From: Candidatus Woesearchaeota archaeon
Lineage (GTDB): Archaea > Nanobdellota > Nanobdellia > Woesearchaeales > 21-14-0-10-32-9
Reading direction: 5' to 3'
DNA: 32,135 nt
Assembly (NCBI GenBank): GCA_003560545.1
Contig: PWLK01000081.1
Coordinates: forward strand, 1-32,135
The position numbers and the translations under genes are program-made. Of the stretch, positions 14,173-21,441 are shown in pieces. Below the pieces are notes generated by a model that was not told the origin of the DNA, did no database searches, and saw only the letters and a program-made list of their open reading frames with translations. How positions within the stretch are numbered: the stretch's first letter is position 1; the number at the start of each line of letters is the position of its first letter.

Positions 14173-14520
14173 TTATTTCTTGTACTCCTTAACAGCCTTA
14201 ACAATGCTCGCCATGTTATCCTTGCTAACAGTTAAAGCATACCCTTGGAGTATAACACTTAAATCCTCAACAGAAGATGGCAGCAAGTCAACAATCTTAG
14301 AAATGTGCTCTTCTTTAAGCCTTGGAATATTTAACTCCTCTAATTTCTTCTTAAGCTCAGCACACGCAGTCTTAGAAAGAGGGGAAAACGAATTTACGTA
14401 CTCCTGTGTCTTGCCAGCCCTAAAGCTCATCTCTTCATCCCTCTTGCTAATCTTGCTAAGCTCTGCTTTTAACTCTGACAATGTAAGCGGCTTTTTATCA
14501 ACAACCTCAATCCTTGACAT
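14173..14520 (-). CDS. rpoF: RNA polymerase subunit F (Rpb4-like)
   Basis: 115 residues. It forms the stalk of archaeal RNA polymerase with RpoE (not in this window). Seen: a Lys/Glu-rich helical N-terminus with KKPLTLSELKAELSKI, a middle helix, and the C-terminal HRDC-like part PRLKEEHISKIVDLLPSSVEDLSVIL, typical of archaeal Rpb4. It lies 16 nt downstream of eL21, the standard archaeal order. A T7 tract at about 14169-14175 runs across its stop codon, and the next gene has its own TATA box. Confidence 0.9.
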   Translation of the reverse strand: MSRIEVVDKKPLTLSELKAELSKISKRDEEMSFRAGKTQEYVNSFSPLSKTACAELKKKLEELNIPRLKEEHISKIVDLLPSSVEDLSVILQGYALTVSKDNMASIVKAVKEYKK

Positions 14521-14536
14521 GGCATTAACACCTTCC

Positions 14537-14824
14537 CTAAACTTTTTTCAAATGAACGGGGTGGACTATCACTCTCTTCTCCTTCCCCATATCCCTAACT
14601 TTGACTTCATAACAAGAACCTTTCCTTGAACTTACAATGCCTGTCATCCCTATAAACCTGGGATCGTACAATCCTTCGTGTACGGCGGGCTCAACACCTA
14701 AAGAAACCCTGTCACCCTCGCTGAACTCTGTCAGGTACCTCTTAGCACTAATCTTGCCTTTCCTCTTCGCAGGCTTAGTAAAAACGGATGATGTCTTCCT
14801 CCTGGTTCCTCCAATTCTTGCCAT
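14537..14824 (-). CDS. rpl21e: Ribosomal protein eL21
   Basis: 95 residues, normal archaeal length. Seen: the basic start ARIGGTRRKTSSVF, the SH3-like core EFSEGDRVSLGVEPAVHEG and PRFIGMTGIVSSRKGSCYEVKV, and the end KRVIVHPVHLKKV. It is a large-subunit protein. It follows uL11 by 14 nt and precedes rpoF by 16 nt, so uL11, eL21 and RpoF are likely one transcript. Confidence 0.95.
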   Translation of the reverse strand: MARIGGTRRKTSSVFTKPAKRKGKISAKRYLTEFSEGDRVSLGVEPAVHEGLYDPRFIGMTGIVSSRKGSCYEVKVRDMGKEKRVIVHPVHLKKV

Positions 14825-14838
14825 TTTACACCTTCACA

Positions 14839-15564
14839 TCATTTCTTAACAGGCTTAGCTTCCGTTGTAGCAGCTTGCTTCGGAGCCAGCTTATTAATAA
14901 TATCTTCAGGAATCCCTTCTGCTTCCATGGCCTTCCTGGCCTGCTCAGGTTTTCCCTCATTCTCTTTCAATATGCCCTGAGCAGTCTTTTCAAGCTGAGC
15001 CCTCTTAGCTTCAAGCTCAGCCTGCATCTTCTTCTTCTCCTCATCAAGCTCTTTCTGCTCTTCAGCCGTAATCTCAGTTTTCTCCTGTTTGATCTCCTTG
15101 TCAAATTTTCCTTGGTTAACCATATCAATAGCTTCAGAAGCAGTGACTTCTTCCACTTTAACACCGATGGACCTGCAAGTCCCAATAACCTCTTTAACTT
15201 TTTCCTTCAAGGTCTTCCCGCTAAGGGAATCCTCTTTCATCTTTGCAATCTTAATAATCTGCTCTATCTTCAAATCCGCAACAAAATCTTCCTGGGGCTT
15301 ACCTGAACCCTTATCAACACCTGCTTCTTTCTTTACAAGAGCAGAAGCGGGCGGCGTTCCAATAGTAATACTGTAATCCTTGGTATCAGAATCAACTGTT
15401 ACCTTAACAGGCACTTGCATGCCCTTAAAACTAGCGGTTTTCTTGTTAATATCCGCAACCACTTGTCCTATGTTAACCCCTAGAGGTCCTAGAGCTGGCC
15501 CTAACGGGGGCGCCGCTGTGGCTTTCCCGCCTTCCACCAAAACATCTATTGCTGTTGAAGCCAT
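14839..15564 (-). CDS. rpl11: Ribosomal protein uL11 with extended charged C-terminus
   Basis: 241 residues against about 160 for usual archaeal uL11. Seen: the N-terminal domain motif PPLGPALGPLGVNIGQVV and KGMQVPVKVTVD, the thiopeptide-loop area TPPASALVKKEAG, and the RNA-binding C-terminal domain through GTCRSIGVKVEE near 140-150. From about residue 165 there is a Glu/Lys/Gln-rich helical extension, likely a coiled coil, ending in a short basic Ala-Thr tail. uL11 lies at the GTPase centre beside the stalk, so the extension may reach translation factors (inference). A TATA at 15601-15612 and an AGAGG Shine-Dalgarno precede it. Confidence 0.94.
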   Translation of the reverse strand: MASTAIDVLVEGGKATAAPPLGPALGPLGVNIGQVVADINKKTASFKGMQVPVKVTVDSDTKDYSITIGTPPASALVKKEAGVDKGSGKPQEDFVADLKIEQIIKIAKMKEDSLSGKTLKEKVKEVIGTCRSIGVKVEEVTASEAIDMVNQGKFDKEIKQEKTEITAEEQKELDEEKKKMQAELEAKRAQLEKTAQGILKENEGKPEQARKAMEAEGIPEDIINKLAPKQAATTEAKPVKK

Positions 15565-15600
15565 TTTTTATCCTCTTAACAAACCCCGTGGAATAAGCGT

Positions 15601-15627
15601 TTATTTATAAAGCTTTCTCAAGAGAAA
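15601..15627 (-). promoter_or_regulatory. uL11 operon promoter with adjoining inverted repeat
   Basis: On the minus strand CTTTATAAATAA (15612-15601) is the TATA box, about 40 nt before the uL11 ATG. Immediately upstream, TTTCTC and GAGAAA (15614-15619 and 15622-15627) form an inverted repeat with a 2-nt centre, where a regulator or TFB-contact site could lie. Confidence 0.4.
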
Positions 15628-15652
15628 ACTTTTTATTTAAACAACACAATTT

Positions 15653-15961
15653 TTATCGCTCAGAATCCCTTGTTATGTACCCGCCTGCTAAGAAAGCCAC
15701 GCCTAGAACAATTACAAGGAAACCCATATACAAGTTGGACCTGGCATTACTACACACCATTCCAAGATGCAAAGCCTCTATGTACGCCGTGTGTTCCTCT
15801 GTAACAGTTTCTCCAAGAGCGGGAAACGCATAAGACTTGTTTGTAAAGTCACCATAGTAATCCTGGCAGTAATAATAATCAGAGTACACACCTGAGAAAG
15901 CAGATATTACAATTGTTAAAACAATTATTATACCTCCCGCCCACGAAAAATATTTTTCTAT
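15653..15961 (-). CDS. Two-helix membrane protein; likely non-canonical ATA start
   Basis: The only canonical start is GTG at 15889, giving 78 residues. The same frame stays open upstream for 24 more codons and encodes IEKYFSWAGG followed by IIIVLTIVISAFSG, a convincing first membrane helix or signal anchor, before reaching a TGA. The only start-like codon there is ATA at 15961, 5 nt after a GAGG. I give the extended frame (102 residues). The middle is an external-looking loop rich in Tyr with two cysteines (YYYCQ and GMVCSN); the second helix is LYMGFLVIVLGVAFLAGGYI. It is downstream of spt5 after a T8 tract and a 37-nt gap. No family recognised; a frame error in the assembly remains possible. 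Confidence 0.5.
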   Translation of the reverse strand: MEKYFSWAGGIIIVLTIVISAFSGVYSDYYYCQDYYGDFTNKSYAFPALGETVTEEHTAYIEALHLGMVCSNARSNLYMGFLVIVLGVAFLAGGYITRDSER

Positions 15962-15984
15962 CTTGCCTCACCCAAAAAACCGGT

Positions 15985-15992
15985 AAAAAAAA
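15985..15992 (-). terminator. T8 tract after spt5
   Basis: On the minus strand a T8 run starts 7 nt after the spt5 stop codon. Together with a T7 run on the other strand (15994-16000) it could separate ftsZ-secE-spt5 from the small membrane protein gene. Confidence 0.5.
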
Positions 15993-15998
15993 GTTTTT

Positions 15999-16577
15999 TT
16001 ATTCATCCCTTCTTATTACCTTAACAGCATCCATTTTAAGAGTTATAGGGATTGGCACTGCTGCTTCTAAGAGCTCAACCACAACTTCTTCCTTGGCCTT
16101 ATCAACCCTTGTAATCTTACACTTTTCTCTCTTGAAAGGACCGCTGATTATTTCTGCAATATCGTTCTTCCTAATATTCACGTCTTTCTTGGCCTGTTCC
16201 AGCATGTGCTCTATTTCCTTGTAAGAAACTTCCTTAGGAAGCAAGCCCCTGGAGTAAGGAACGCCGTAAGATGCTTGTTCTGCGTCAGCCTTAGTATCTG
16301 CTTCTAAGAATATGTACCCTCTCATACCATGAGGCCTTATAACGGAGTAAACATTAACTTTTTTCCTTGTGACATTGCTGGACACGAAGCTCATAACCTG
16401 GTCTTCCCTGTTCGCAGTAACCCTTAACGCGAAAATGCTTGTACTAATATCTGGCTTTCCCGCCTCGTCTTCTTCTTTCTTTGTCTCTTCTTCAGCGGCT
16501 TCCTCGTCCATCTCCTTTATTTTCTGAAGCTCTTCTTCTCCTGGCTTGTTCTTTTTAAGTATGTCTTCATCAACCAT
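15999..16577 (-). CDS. spt5: Transcription elongation factor Spt5 (NusG family)
   Basis: 192 residues against about 145-155 usual. Residues 1 to about 45 are an acidic Glu-rich extension (EEAAEEETKKEEDEAGK). The NGN domain follows: IFALRVTANREDQVMSFV, VYSVIRPHGMRGYIFLEAD, then the KOW domain DIAEIISGPFKREKCKITRVDKAKEEVVVELLE. It binds the polymerase clamp with Spt4 and keeps it processive. It lies 23 nt downstream of secE in the conserved ftsZ-secE-spt5-uL11 neighbourhood, here with one extra membrane protein gene before uL11. Confidence 0.93.
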   Translation of the reverse strand: MVDEDILKKNKPGEEELQKIKEMDEEAAEEETKKEEDEAGKPDISTSIFALRVTANREDQVMSFVSSNVTRKKVNVYSVIRPHGMRGYIFLEADTKADAEQASYGVPYSRGLLPKEVSYKEIEHMLEQAKKDVNIRKNDIAEIISGPFKREKCKITRVDKAKEEVVVELLEAAVPIPITLKMDAVKVIRRDE

Positions 16578-16600
16578 TTTTATCCACGTCTAATAAAACA

Positions 16601-16837
16601 TTATTTTTTGAGGAATAGGAAAAACACGATTAAGGCCACAACGACCACTGCAACTATCCATATGCTTGCAAGCTCGTTAACCATGTGCAGCAAAAACCCT
16701 ATAAGGCCTATGAATGCTATGCCTATAGCGGAGACCTTTACAATGGTCTTGTACTCTTCCTTCGTAGGCTTTTTCGTAACCCTCAGAACCCTCCTGGATT
16801 CTGTGACGAAATTCCTGAGCCTTTCTCCGTACCCCAT
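16601..16837 (-). CDS. secE: Preprotein translocase subunit SecE/Sec61-gamma, with a second hydrophobic helix
   Basis: 78 residues; archaeal SecE is usually near 60 with one helix. Seen: the amphipathic family motif FVTESRRVLRVTKKPTKEEYKTIVKVS, then the core helix IGIAFIGLIGFLLHMV at about 36-53, and an extra hydrophobic stretch ASIWIVAVVVVALIVFFLFL at 57-76. SecE clamps the SecY channel. The second helix is unusual and would put the C-terminus back on the cytoplasmic side. It is 12 nt downstream of ftsZ and 23 nt before spt5. Confidence 0.9.
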   Translation of the reverse strand: MGYGERLRNFVTESRRVLRVTKKPTKEEYKTIVKVSAIGIAFIGLIGFLLHMVNELASIWIVAVVVVALIVFFLFLKK

Positions 16838-16849
16838 TCTTAAAACCTT

Positions 16850-17950
16850 TTAATCTACAAATGTAATTCCTAACTCGGATTCTGCTTCTTTCTTCTTATC
16901 CTTGTTATCCTTAGAGAAGCTTCCTCCTATGATCTGGCTTGATTTTACGCCTGTAACAACGATCATTACCTTTATGGAGCCTTCTAAGTCATCCGAGATT
17001 TGCGCTCCCCATATCATCCTTGCGTCTTCATCAAGCTTTTCAGATATTTTCTCTACTACTTTCCTGGCTTCCTCCAAAGTCATATCGTTGCCGCCGGCAA
17101 CGTTTATCAATGCGCCGTTCGCACCTGTAATGTCAACATCTAGTAAAGGGTTGTTTATAGATTTCTCAACTGCTTCTACTGAGCGGTTATCCGAATCAGA
17201 TTCTCCTACCCCGATTAAGGCTACGCCTCCGTCACCCATAACAGTCCTTATATCCGCGAAGTCAAGATTGACCAGGCCTGCCTTGGTAACGAGTTCCGCG
17301 ACGCCCTTTACCGCGTTAGTAAGAATTTCATCTGCGATCTTAAAAGCTGTGTGCAACGGCAAATCCGGGGCGAGCTCTAATAACTTGTCGTTCGGTATGA
17401 CTATGAGCGTGTCAACGTTTTTCTTCAAAGAATCAAGGCCCATTATCGCGTTTTCATACCTGCGCTGGCCTTCCATTCTGAAAGGAATCGTTACTATGCC
17501 CACTGTTAGTGCTCCTGTGCGCTTAGCCATCTCCGCCACAATGGGAGCTGACCCTGTACCTGTGCCTCCGCCTAACCCGCAGGTTATGAAAACCATGTCT
17601 GCTCCTGCGATGGCTTGCTTGATATCATGCTCTGATTCCCTTGCGGCTTCTTCTCCGAGCTTAGGAATGCCTCCTGCTCCGAGGCCTTTCGTGGAATCCC
17701 TCCCGATAAGTATTTTCTTGTCAGCAGACGTGTAAAGAAGGTCTTGTGCGTCCGTGTTTATGCCCACGGTCTCCGCTCCGACAATCCCGATTTCGGTTAT
17801 CCTGTTAATCGTGTTGTTTCCGCCTCCTCCGCAGCCGAAGACTTTTATCTTTGCTTTCTGCTTGCTTAAAAGTTCCTCGAGCTCTGCGTCGAGCACGTTA
17901 TCCTTGCTTTGCACATCAGCTCCTTTTACTTCCTTGATATTATAAGCCAT
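16850..17950 (-). CDS. ftsZ: Cell division protein FtsZ
   Basis: 366 residues. Tubulin-like GTPase that forms the division ring. Seen: FGCGGGGNNTINRI near 38-51, the tubulin signature GLGGGTGTGSAP near 125-136, IPFRMEGQRR, the T7 catalytic loop NLDFADIRTVM near 230, and a short C-terminal tail ending LGITFVD. The GTP site appears intact. Behind a GGAGGG Shine-Dalgarno and a TATA near 18019-18029. It heads the ftsZ-secE-spt5 operon, the order seen in many euryarchaea. A 277-residue opposite-strand frame here is a shadow. Confidence 0.96.
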   Translation of the reverse strand: MAYNIKEVKGADVQSKDNVLDAELEELLSKQKAKIKVFGCGGGGNNTINRITEIGIVGAETVGINTDAQDLLYTSADKKILIGRDSTKGLGAGGIPKLGEEAARESEHDIKQAIAGADMVFITCGLGGGTGTGSAPIVAEMAKRTGALTVGIVTIPFRMEGQRRYENAIMGLDSLKKNVDTLIVIPNDKLLELAPDLPLHTAFKIADEILTNAVKGVAELVTKAGLVNLDFADIRTVMGDGGVALIGVGESDSDNRSVEAVEKSINNPLLDVDITGANGALINVAGGNDMTLEEARKVVEKISEKLDEDARMIWGAQISDDLEGSIKVMIVVTGVKSSQIIGGSFSKDNKDKKKEAESELGITFVD

Positions 17951-18032
17951 TTGATAAACCCTCCTGTATTGTTTTGAAAGGCGCCAGACCCTCTCCCTTG
18001 TTTCTCCTGATAAACGAGATATTTAAACTTTG

Positions 18033-18749
18033 TTATTCTCCACCTGATTTCTTGTTTTCTTTTGGCTTTTCTTCTTTTGACTTGAACTCGGCTTCTACTC
18101 CTGCCGTTCTTTTTATATCTTCTTTTAGCATGTTCGTGTATTGCTCTGGCACGTTTTGTGAGAGCGTTATCACAGCTTTTTTGTCTTCCACGCCTGCCTT
18201 TTCATAAGGAATGTTTAGAAGTTCGAGGATTGCCTTAACCTGCTCTTCCTTGTCCTCTACTTTCCTTTTAATATTTATGTTGTAAATAACTTCTTTTCCT
18301 GACAACGGGTGGTTGAAATCCACGATTACCCTGCCACCGCTTACATTCCTCACGGTTCCGATCTGGTTGTCTATATTTAGCTGAAGCCCGGGTTGTGGCT
18401 GGATGTTTTGCTTCTTAAACACAGCCATGGGTATGAGCTTTAGCTGCTTAGGGTTTTTCTTTCCGTAAGCCTCTTCAACTGATAGTTTTACCTCGTGCTT
18501 TCCAGGGCTTAAGCCTTCAAGTTTCTTGTCCAGACCTGGCAAAACGTGCTTTTCTCCTACACAGATTTTGATTGGATTGTACTCGTTTTCGTGATGGTGG
18601 TGTTCGTCTCCGTGTTCGTGGTCGTGTGTCAAGCCTGCTTTTTCAGCTTCTTCTTTTATAGTCGTATCGTAGACTTGGCCATCATCAGCTGTTCTTGCTG
18701 TGTACTCGAGCTCTACGAAGTCTCCTTTTTTTACCGTCATTTCTTTCAA
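18033..18749 (-). CDS. FKBP/SlyD-type peptidyl-prolyl isomerase with His-rich insert
   Basis: 238 residues, the long archaeal FKBP form. Seen: KKGDFVELEYTART near 7-20, GQVYDTT, a histidine-rich insert HDHEHGDEHHHH at 42-53, then VGEKHVLPGLDKKLEGLSPG and the inserted chaperone (IF) domain with EAYGKKNPKQLKLIP, followed by DFNHPLSGKEVIYNI. A C-terminal region of about 80 residues ends in a Lys/Glu tail. It speeds prolyl isomerisation in nascent proteins. The histidines suggest nickel or zinc binding, as in bacterial SlyD, where they are in the tail instead. Starts at ATG 18749 or 18740. TATA near 18845-18854 gives a leader of about 75 nt. Confidence 0.92.
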   Translation of the reverse strand: MKEMTVKKGDFVELEYTARTADDGQVYDTTIKEEAEKAGLTHDHEHGDEHHHHENEYNPIKICVGEKHVLPGLDKKLEGLSPGKHEVKLSVEEAYGKKNPKQLKLIPMAVFKKQNIQPQPGLQLNIDNQIGTVRNVSGGRVIVDFNHPLSGKEVIYNINIKRKVEDKEEQVKAILELLNIPYEKAGVEDKKAVITLSQNVPEQYTNMLKEDIKRTAGVEAEFKSKEEKPKENKKSGGE

Positions 18750-18910
18750 CTCTTCGTCGTTCCCCTTAAAGGCTTCCGAACTGGCCTGAAAACCTTTTTT
18801 TTGAGAACTTGCAGGGTTTTAATGCGTTGTCGGACTCGAGGGAGTTTTATAAATGTTTCGGATTAGTAGTTGGACAAGAAGATGTGTTCTTCAAAAATAG
18901 TTTTTAGAAA

Positions 18911-18920
18911 TATTTATAAA
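18911..18920 (+). promoter_or_regulatory. TATA box of the 85-residue gene
   Basis: TATTTATAAA lies about 55 nt upstream of the ATG at 18971, with a GGGGTG ribosome-binding site just before the start. The 221-nt stretch from 18750 to 18970 otherwise holds only the FKBP promoter and leader; I see no gene in it. Confidence 0.5.
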
Positions 18921-18970
18921 CCTGAAAATTTCGGAAGTAGTAATTGTTTTCACTTTGCAGGGGTGCAAAA

Positions 18971-19228
18971 ATGGGCTTGAGAGATTATTTAAATAAAAAA
19001 ATACAAAATTTTTACGAGTTAGGAGAAAAGGTTGAACAGCTTCAAGATGTTGCAATGTATTCTGGAGAAACTCTGCCTGCAACAGCAAAAGAATTTAACA
19101 ACATTTTTGATAAACTAGACCAAGAATATCCTAACAAGACAATTACTTGGAAAGCAATGAAAGCAATAGAGTTGGTTGAAGATAAATACATATCCGAAAT
19201 ATTGGTTAAATACGAGAAACCACAATAG
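18971..19228 (+). CDS. Unrecognised small helical protein
   Basis: 85 residues from ATG at 18971; an in-frame ATG at 18944 adds nine residues but precedes the GGGGTG ribosome-binding site. Seen: mostly predicted helix, mixed charge, with MGLRDYLNKKIQNFYELGEKVEQL at the start (slightly over a coiled-coil heptad pair) and no cysteines or membrane segment. Its composition is more AT-rich than the surrounding core genes, using codons such as AAT and ATA freely. A hairpin straddles its stop codon. No family recognised; possibly lineage-specific or acquired. Confidence 0.5.
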   Translation: MGLRDYLNKKIQNFYELGEKVEQLQDVAMYSGETLPATAKEFNNIFDKLDQEYPNKTITWKAMKAIELVEDKYISEILVKYEKPQ

Positions 19229-19250
19229 TTTCCGGTTTCTCCCGTTGTTT
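19214..19250 (+). terminator. Hairpin over the stop codon followed by T-run
   Basis: GAGAAACC (19214-19221) and GGTTTCTC (19234-19241) form an 8-bp stem with a 12-nt loop containing the TAG stop; a T-rich stretch follows. TTTCCGGTTTC also appears twice, at 19229-19239 and 19250-19260. A terminator or a post-transcriptional control site is plausible. Confidence 0.4.
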
Positions 19251-19316
19251 TTCCGGTTTCATCTCAGTAAGTATTTTTAATTAGTTTTCTTCTTTTTTAT
19301 TAGGAGGTTGATAATT

Positions 19317-19748
19317 ATGAGTATAGATTCATATTTGAAATCAAGGGCAGAAGAACTAAGAGGTCTTGCGCTGTCAAAGGACGGTACAGATATGTATTTG
19401 GTTATAGATAGCCTAGCAAGAGTATACAAATCCAGAAACGAAAACAGCAAAGATAACATGGTTTTGGCGGATTCATCAAAGAATTTCTACGGCGCCATAA
19501 GATTCATCGAGGAATACTTGCTTGACAATAATAAGGATAACGACTATTTAGAGTCTCGTATCAATCTTTTAGAGGAACTTCCCGGAATCGGAAAAGGCAA
19601 TAGTTTCGGCTTCCTAATATTTTACAATTTACTATCGGGAAATATTAAGAAGAAAGATGACAAAAAAGACGAATACGCATGTGTAAACGATATTGAAAAC
19701 ATAGTAATAAATGAAGAAATAAGGAAAATGACAGGTAAACCGGCTTAA
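19317..19748 (+). CDS. Unrecognised acidic protein with HhH-like segment
   Basis: 143 residues from ATG at 19317; an in-frame TTG at 19308 directly abuts the AGGAGG at 19302-19307 and is too close, so the ATG with 9-nt spacing is chosen. Seen: a helical N-terminus, then INLLEELPGIGKGNSFGFLIFYNLL, whose LPGIGKGNS resembles a helix-hairpin-helix turn, and an Asp/Lys-rich tail. One cysteine. It is AT-rich like the gene before it. No family recognised. Confidence 0.5.
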   Translation: MSIDSYLKSRAEELRGLALSKDGTDMYLVIDSLARVYKSRNENSKDNMVLADSSKNFYGAIRFIEEYLLDNNKDNDYLESRINLLEELPGIGKGNSFGFLIFYNLLSGNIKKKDDKKDEYACVNDIENIVINEEIRKMTGKPA

Positions 19749-19769
19749 AATTGTTTTTAATGGTAAAAT

Positions 19770-19778
19770 TATTTATAT
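19770..19778 (+). promoter_or_regulatory. TATA box deciding the NSUN methylase start
   Basis: TATTTATAT lies 22-30 nt upstream of the ATG at 19800. An in-frame GTG at 19782 falls only a few bases after the TATA and cannot be in the transcript, so translation should begin leaderless at 19800. Confidence 0.55.
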
Positions 19779-19799
19779 TATGTGCGGTTCTCCTTTGAC

Positions 19800-20762
19800 A
19801 TGGATGAAGACAACAGCCAGATAGAGTACGTTAAGAAAGAGCTCAAGCCGTTGTTCGTGGAGCACTATAAGGAATTATTAGGAGGTGAATACGAGGATTT
19901 CATAAAGGCTTCTTCTGAGTACCAAAGGAAAGCTGTGAGGATTAACACGTTGAAGAAAAGCGTTGCTGAAATAAAGAAGCGCTTAGAGGATAAATGGGTT
20001 CTCGAAGGAGTTCCGTGGTGCGCTGAGGGTTTCTGGATGAAGTACAGGGATGGGAAAAGGTTTGATATAGGTAATACGCCGGAGCACCAATTAGGCTACA
20101 TCTACGTGCAGGATGCTGCTTCAATGATACCTGTAAAGGTTCTTAACCCGTTGCCAGGAGAACTGGTCCTGGATATGTGCGCTGCCCCTGGGAGCAAGAC
20201 AAGCCAGATAGCACAGGAAATGAGGAATGAAGGATTGCTTGTTGCTAATGACGCGGACGGGAAAAGGCTTGGAGCCCTGGGGATAAACCTGCAAAGGCTC
20301 GGCGTTCATAACACAGTCATAACAAAGATGGAAGGCTTCCACGTGAAGAAACAAGGCGAAGGCTTTGACAAAATACTTGTTGACGCCCCATGCACTGGGA
20401 CGGGGACTATAATGAAAACGTATAAAGTCATCGGGATGTGGAGTTACTCGCTGATCGAAAGGATGAAAAGAATACAACTAAAGCTAGCAAGCCACGCATT
20501 CACATTACTGAAGCCCGGAGGGGTAATGGTGTACAGCACATGCACCTTAGAACCCGAGGAAAACGAAGGCGTAATAACAAAGCTCTTAGAAAGAAATCCT
20601 GGTGCTGAACTGCTAGACATAGATTTCAAAGGGAAAAAGAACAAGCCAGTACTCGAGTTTAAAGGAAACAAGTACAACCCAAATGTAAATAAATGCCTGC
20701 GGATAAACCCTCATGACAACGGCACAGAAGGCTTCTTCGTAGCCAAAATAAGGAAAAAATAA
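19800..20762 (+). CDS. NSUN/RsmB-family RNA cytosine-C5 methyltransferase
   Basis: 320 residues from ATG at 19800 (see TATA box). Seen: an N-terminal domain with YQRKAVRINTLKKSV, then YVQDAASMIPV, the SAM motif VLDMCAAPGSKTSQIA, NDADGKRLGALGINLQRLG, motif IV DAPCTGTGT with one catalytic cysteine and motif VI STCTLEPEENE with the other, and a C-terminal GFFVAKIRK. This is the full COG0144 set; archaeal members modify tRNA or rRNA cytosines. The PUA domain found in some relatives is absent. The target RNA cannot be told from sequence. Confidence 0.9.
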   Translation: MDEDNSQIEYVKKELKPLFVEHYKELLGGEYEDFIKASSEYQRKAVRINTLKKSVAEIKKRLEDKWVLEGVPWCAEGFWMKYRDGKRFDIGNTPEHQLGYIYVQDAASMIPVKVLNPLPGELVLDMCAAPGSKTSQIAQEMRNEGLLVANDADGKRLGALGINLQRLGVHNTVITKMEGFHVKKQGEGFDKILVDAPCTGTGTIMKTYKVIGMWSYSLIERMKRIQLKLASHAFTLLKPGGVMVYSTCTLEPEENEGVITKLLERNPGAELLDIDFKGKKNKPVLEFKGNKYNPNVNKCLRINPHDNGTEGFFVAKIRKK

Positions 20763-20790
20763 AAAAACCCAAATAAATTATTAGAAGAAA

Positions 20791-21426
20791 ATGGCTTTAG
20801 AAAAAGTCTTAATAGGAATGATTTCAATAGCATACATGTACGTAACAAGCATGTTCTTCTTATCACAACTAATCATACCCAACCTAGGATTCAGGAAAAA
20901 AATAAAAGAAGAACTACCAAAGGATGCAAAGAAAAAACTCTTAGAAATAAAAAACTCTTCTAAGAATAAGAAAGAAGCCCTAAAAAAAGTTATCGACTAC
21001 CAACTAACCAATTTTTACTCGGAGATGAGACAAGTCTTCCCCAGATTCAAATTCTTATTCGAATCAAACTTCAACAAACTATGGTCAAAAAAAGGATTCC
21101 TGCACTGCCACCAACAAAACTTTGTCCTAAGAAGACTGTTAATAGGCACAGGAATGTTCACAGAGAAAGACATACACCTAAAACACACGTTCTGCTACCT
21201 AAACATACACCAATACCTAAAAATCAATATTGGCAGGAACAAAAAAGAATGGATGAACGCAGACCCCTTCGCAATAAGCCTAGGATACAACTTAGGAGAA
21301 ATACTACCCAATTTCGCATACCCAAGCATGAAAAAGCGCGGTATAAACCCGTTACGAGACCCCATAAAAAGCAAGAAAATACTCGAAAGAACCACTATAC
21401 TCTCGCTGTTTCTAAAAAATAAATAA
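20791..21426 (+). CDS. Membrane-anchored transglutaminase-like protein (candidate)
   Basis: 211 residues. Seen: one N-terminal hydrophobic helix (about 5-32), a Lys-rich helical linker, then a C-terminal domain with FLHCHQQNFVLRRLL (Cys106), NIHQYLKI (His140) and WMNADPF (Asp158). The Cys...His...Asp spacing, with the Cys at the start of a helix, the His on a strand before an aromatic-rich segment, and ADP after a Trp, is the layout of transglutaminase-like thiol enzymes. I do not know a named family. It follows the methylase by 28 nt and is convergent with uS12. The coding strand is strongly rich in A and C. Confidence 0.5.
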   Translation: MALEKVLIGMISIAYMYVTSMFFLSQLIIPNLGFRKKIKEELPKDAKKKLLEIKNSSKNKKEALKKVIDYQLTNFYSEMRQVFPRFKFLFESNFNKLWSKKGFLHCHQQNFVLRRLLIGTGMFTEKDIHLKHTFCYLNIHQYLKINIGRNKKEWMNADPFAISLGYNLGEILPNFAYPSMKKRGINPLRDPIKSKKILERTTILSLFLKNK

Positions 21427-21441
21427 AACAATAGAAAGAAT

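Noticed and set aside
16902..17735. A 277-residue plus-strand open frame opposite ftsZ
   Set aside because: It is a shadow of the strongly conserved FtsZ frame; its Ser/Pro/Thr-rich product has no motifs or ribosome-binding site.
19229..19260. Direct repeat TTTCCGGTTTC as an insertion-sequence or attachment site
   Set aside because: Copies are only 21 nt apart, with no transposase, integrase or flanking inverted repeats.
19782..19799. GTG start for the NSUN methylase
   Set aside because: It lies only a few bases downstream of the TATA box and would not be transcribed; the leaderless ATG at 19800 fits.
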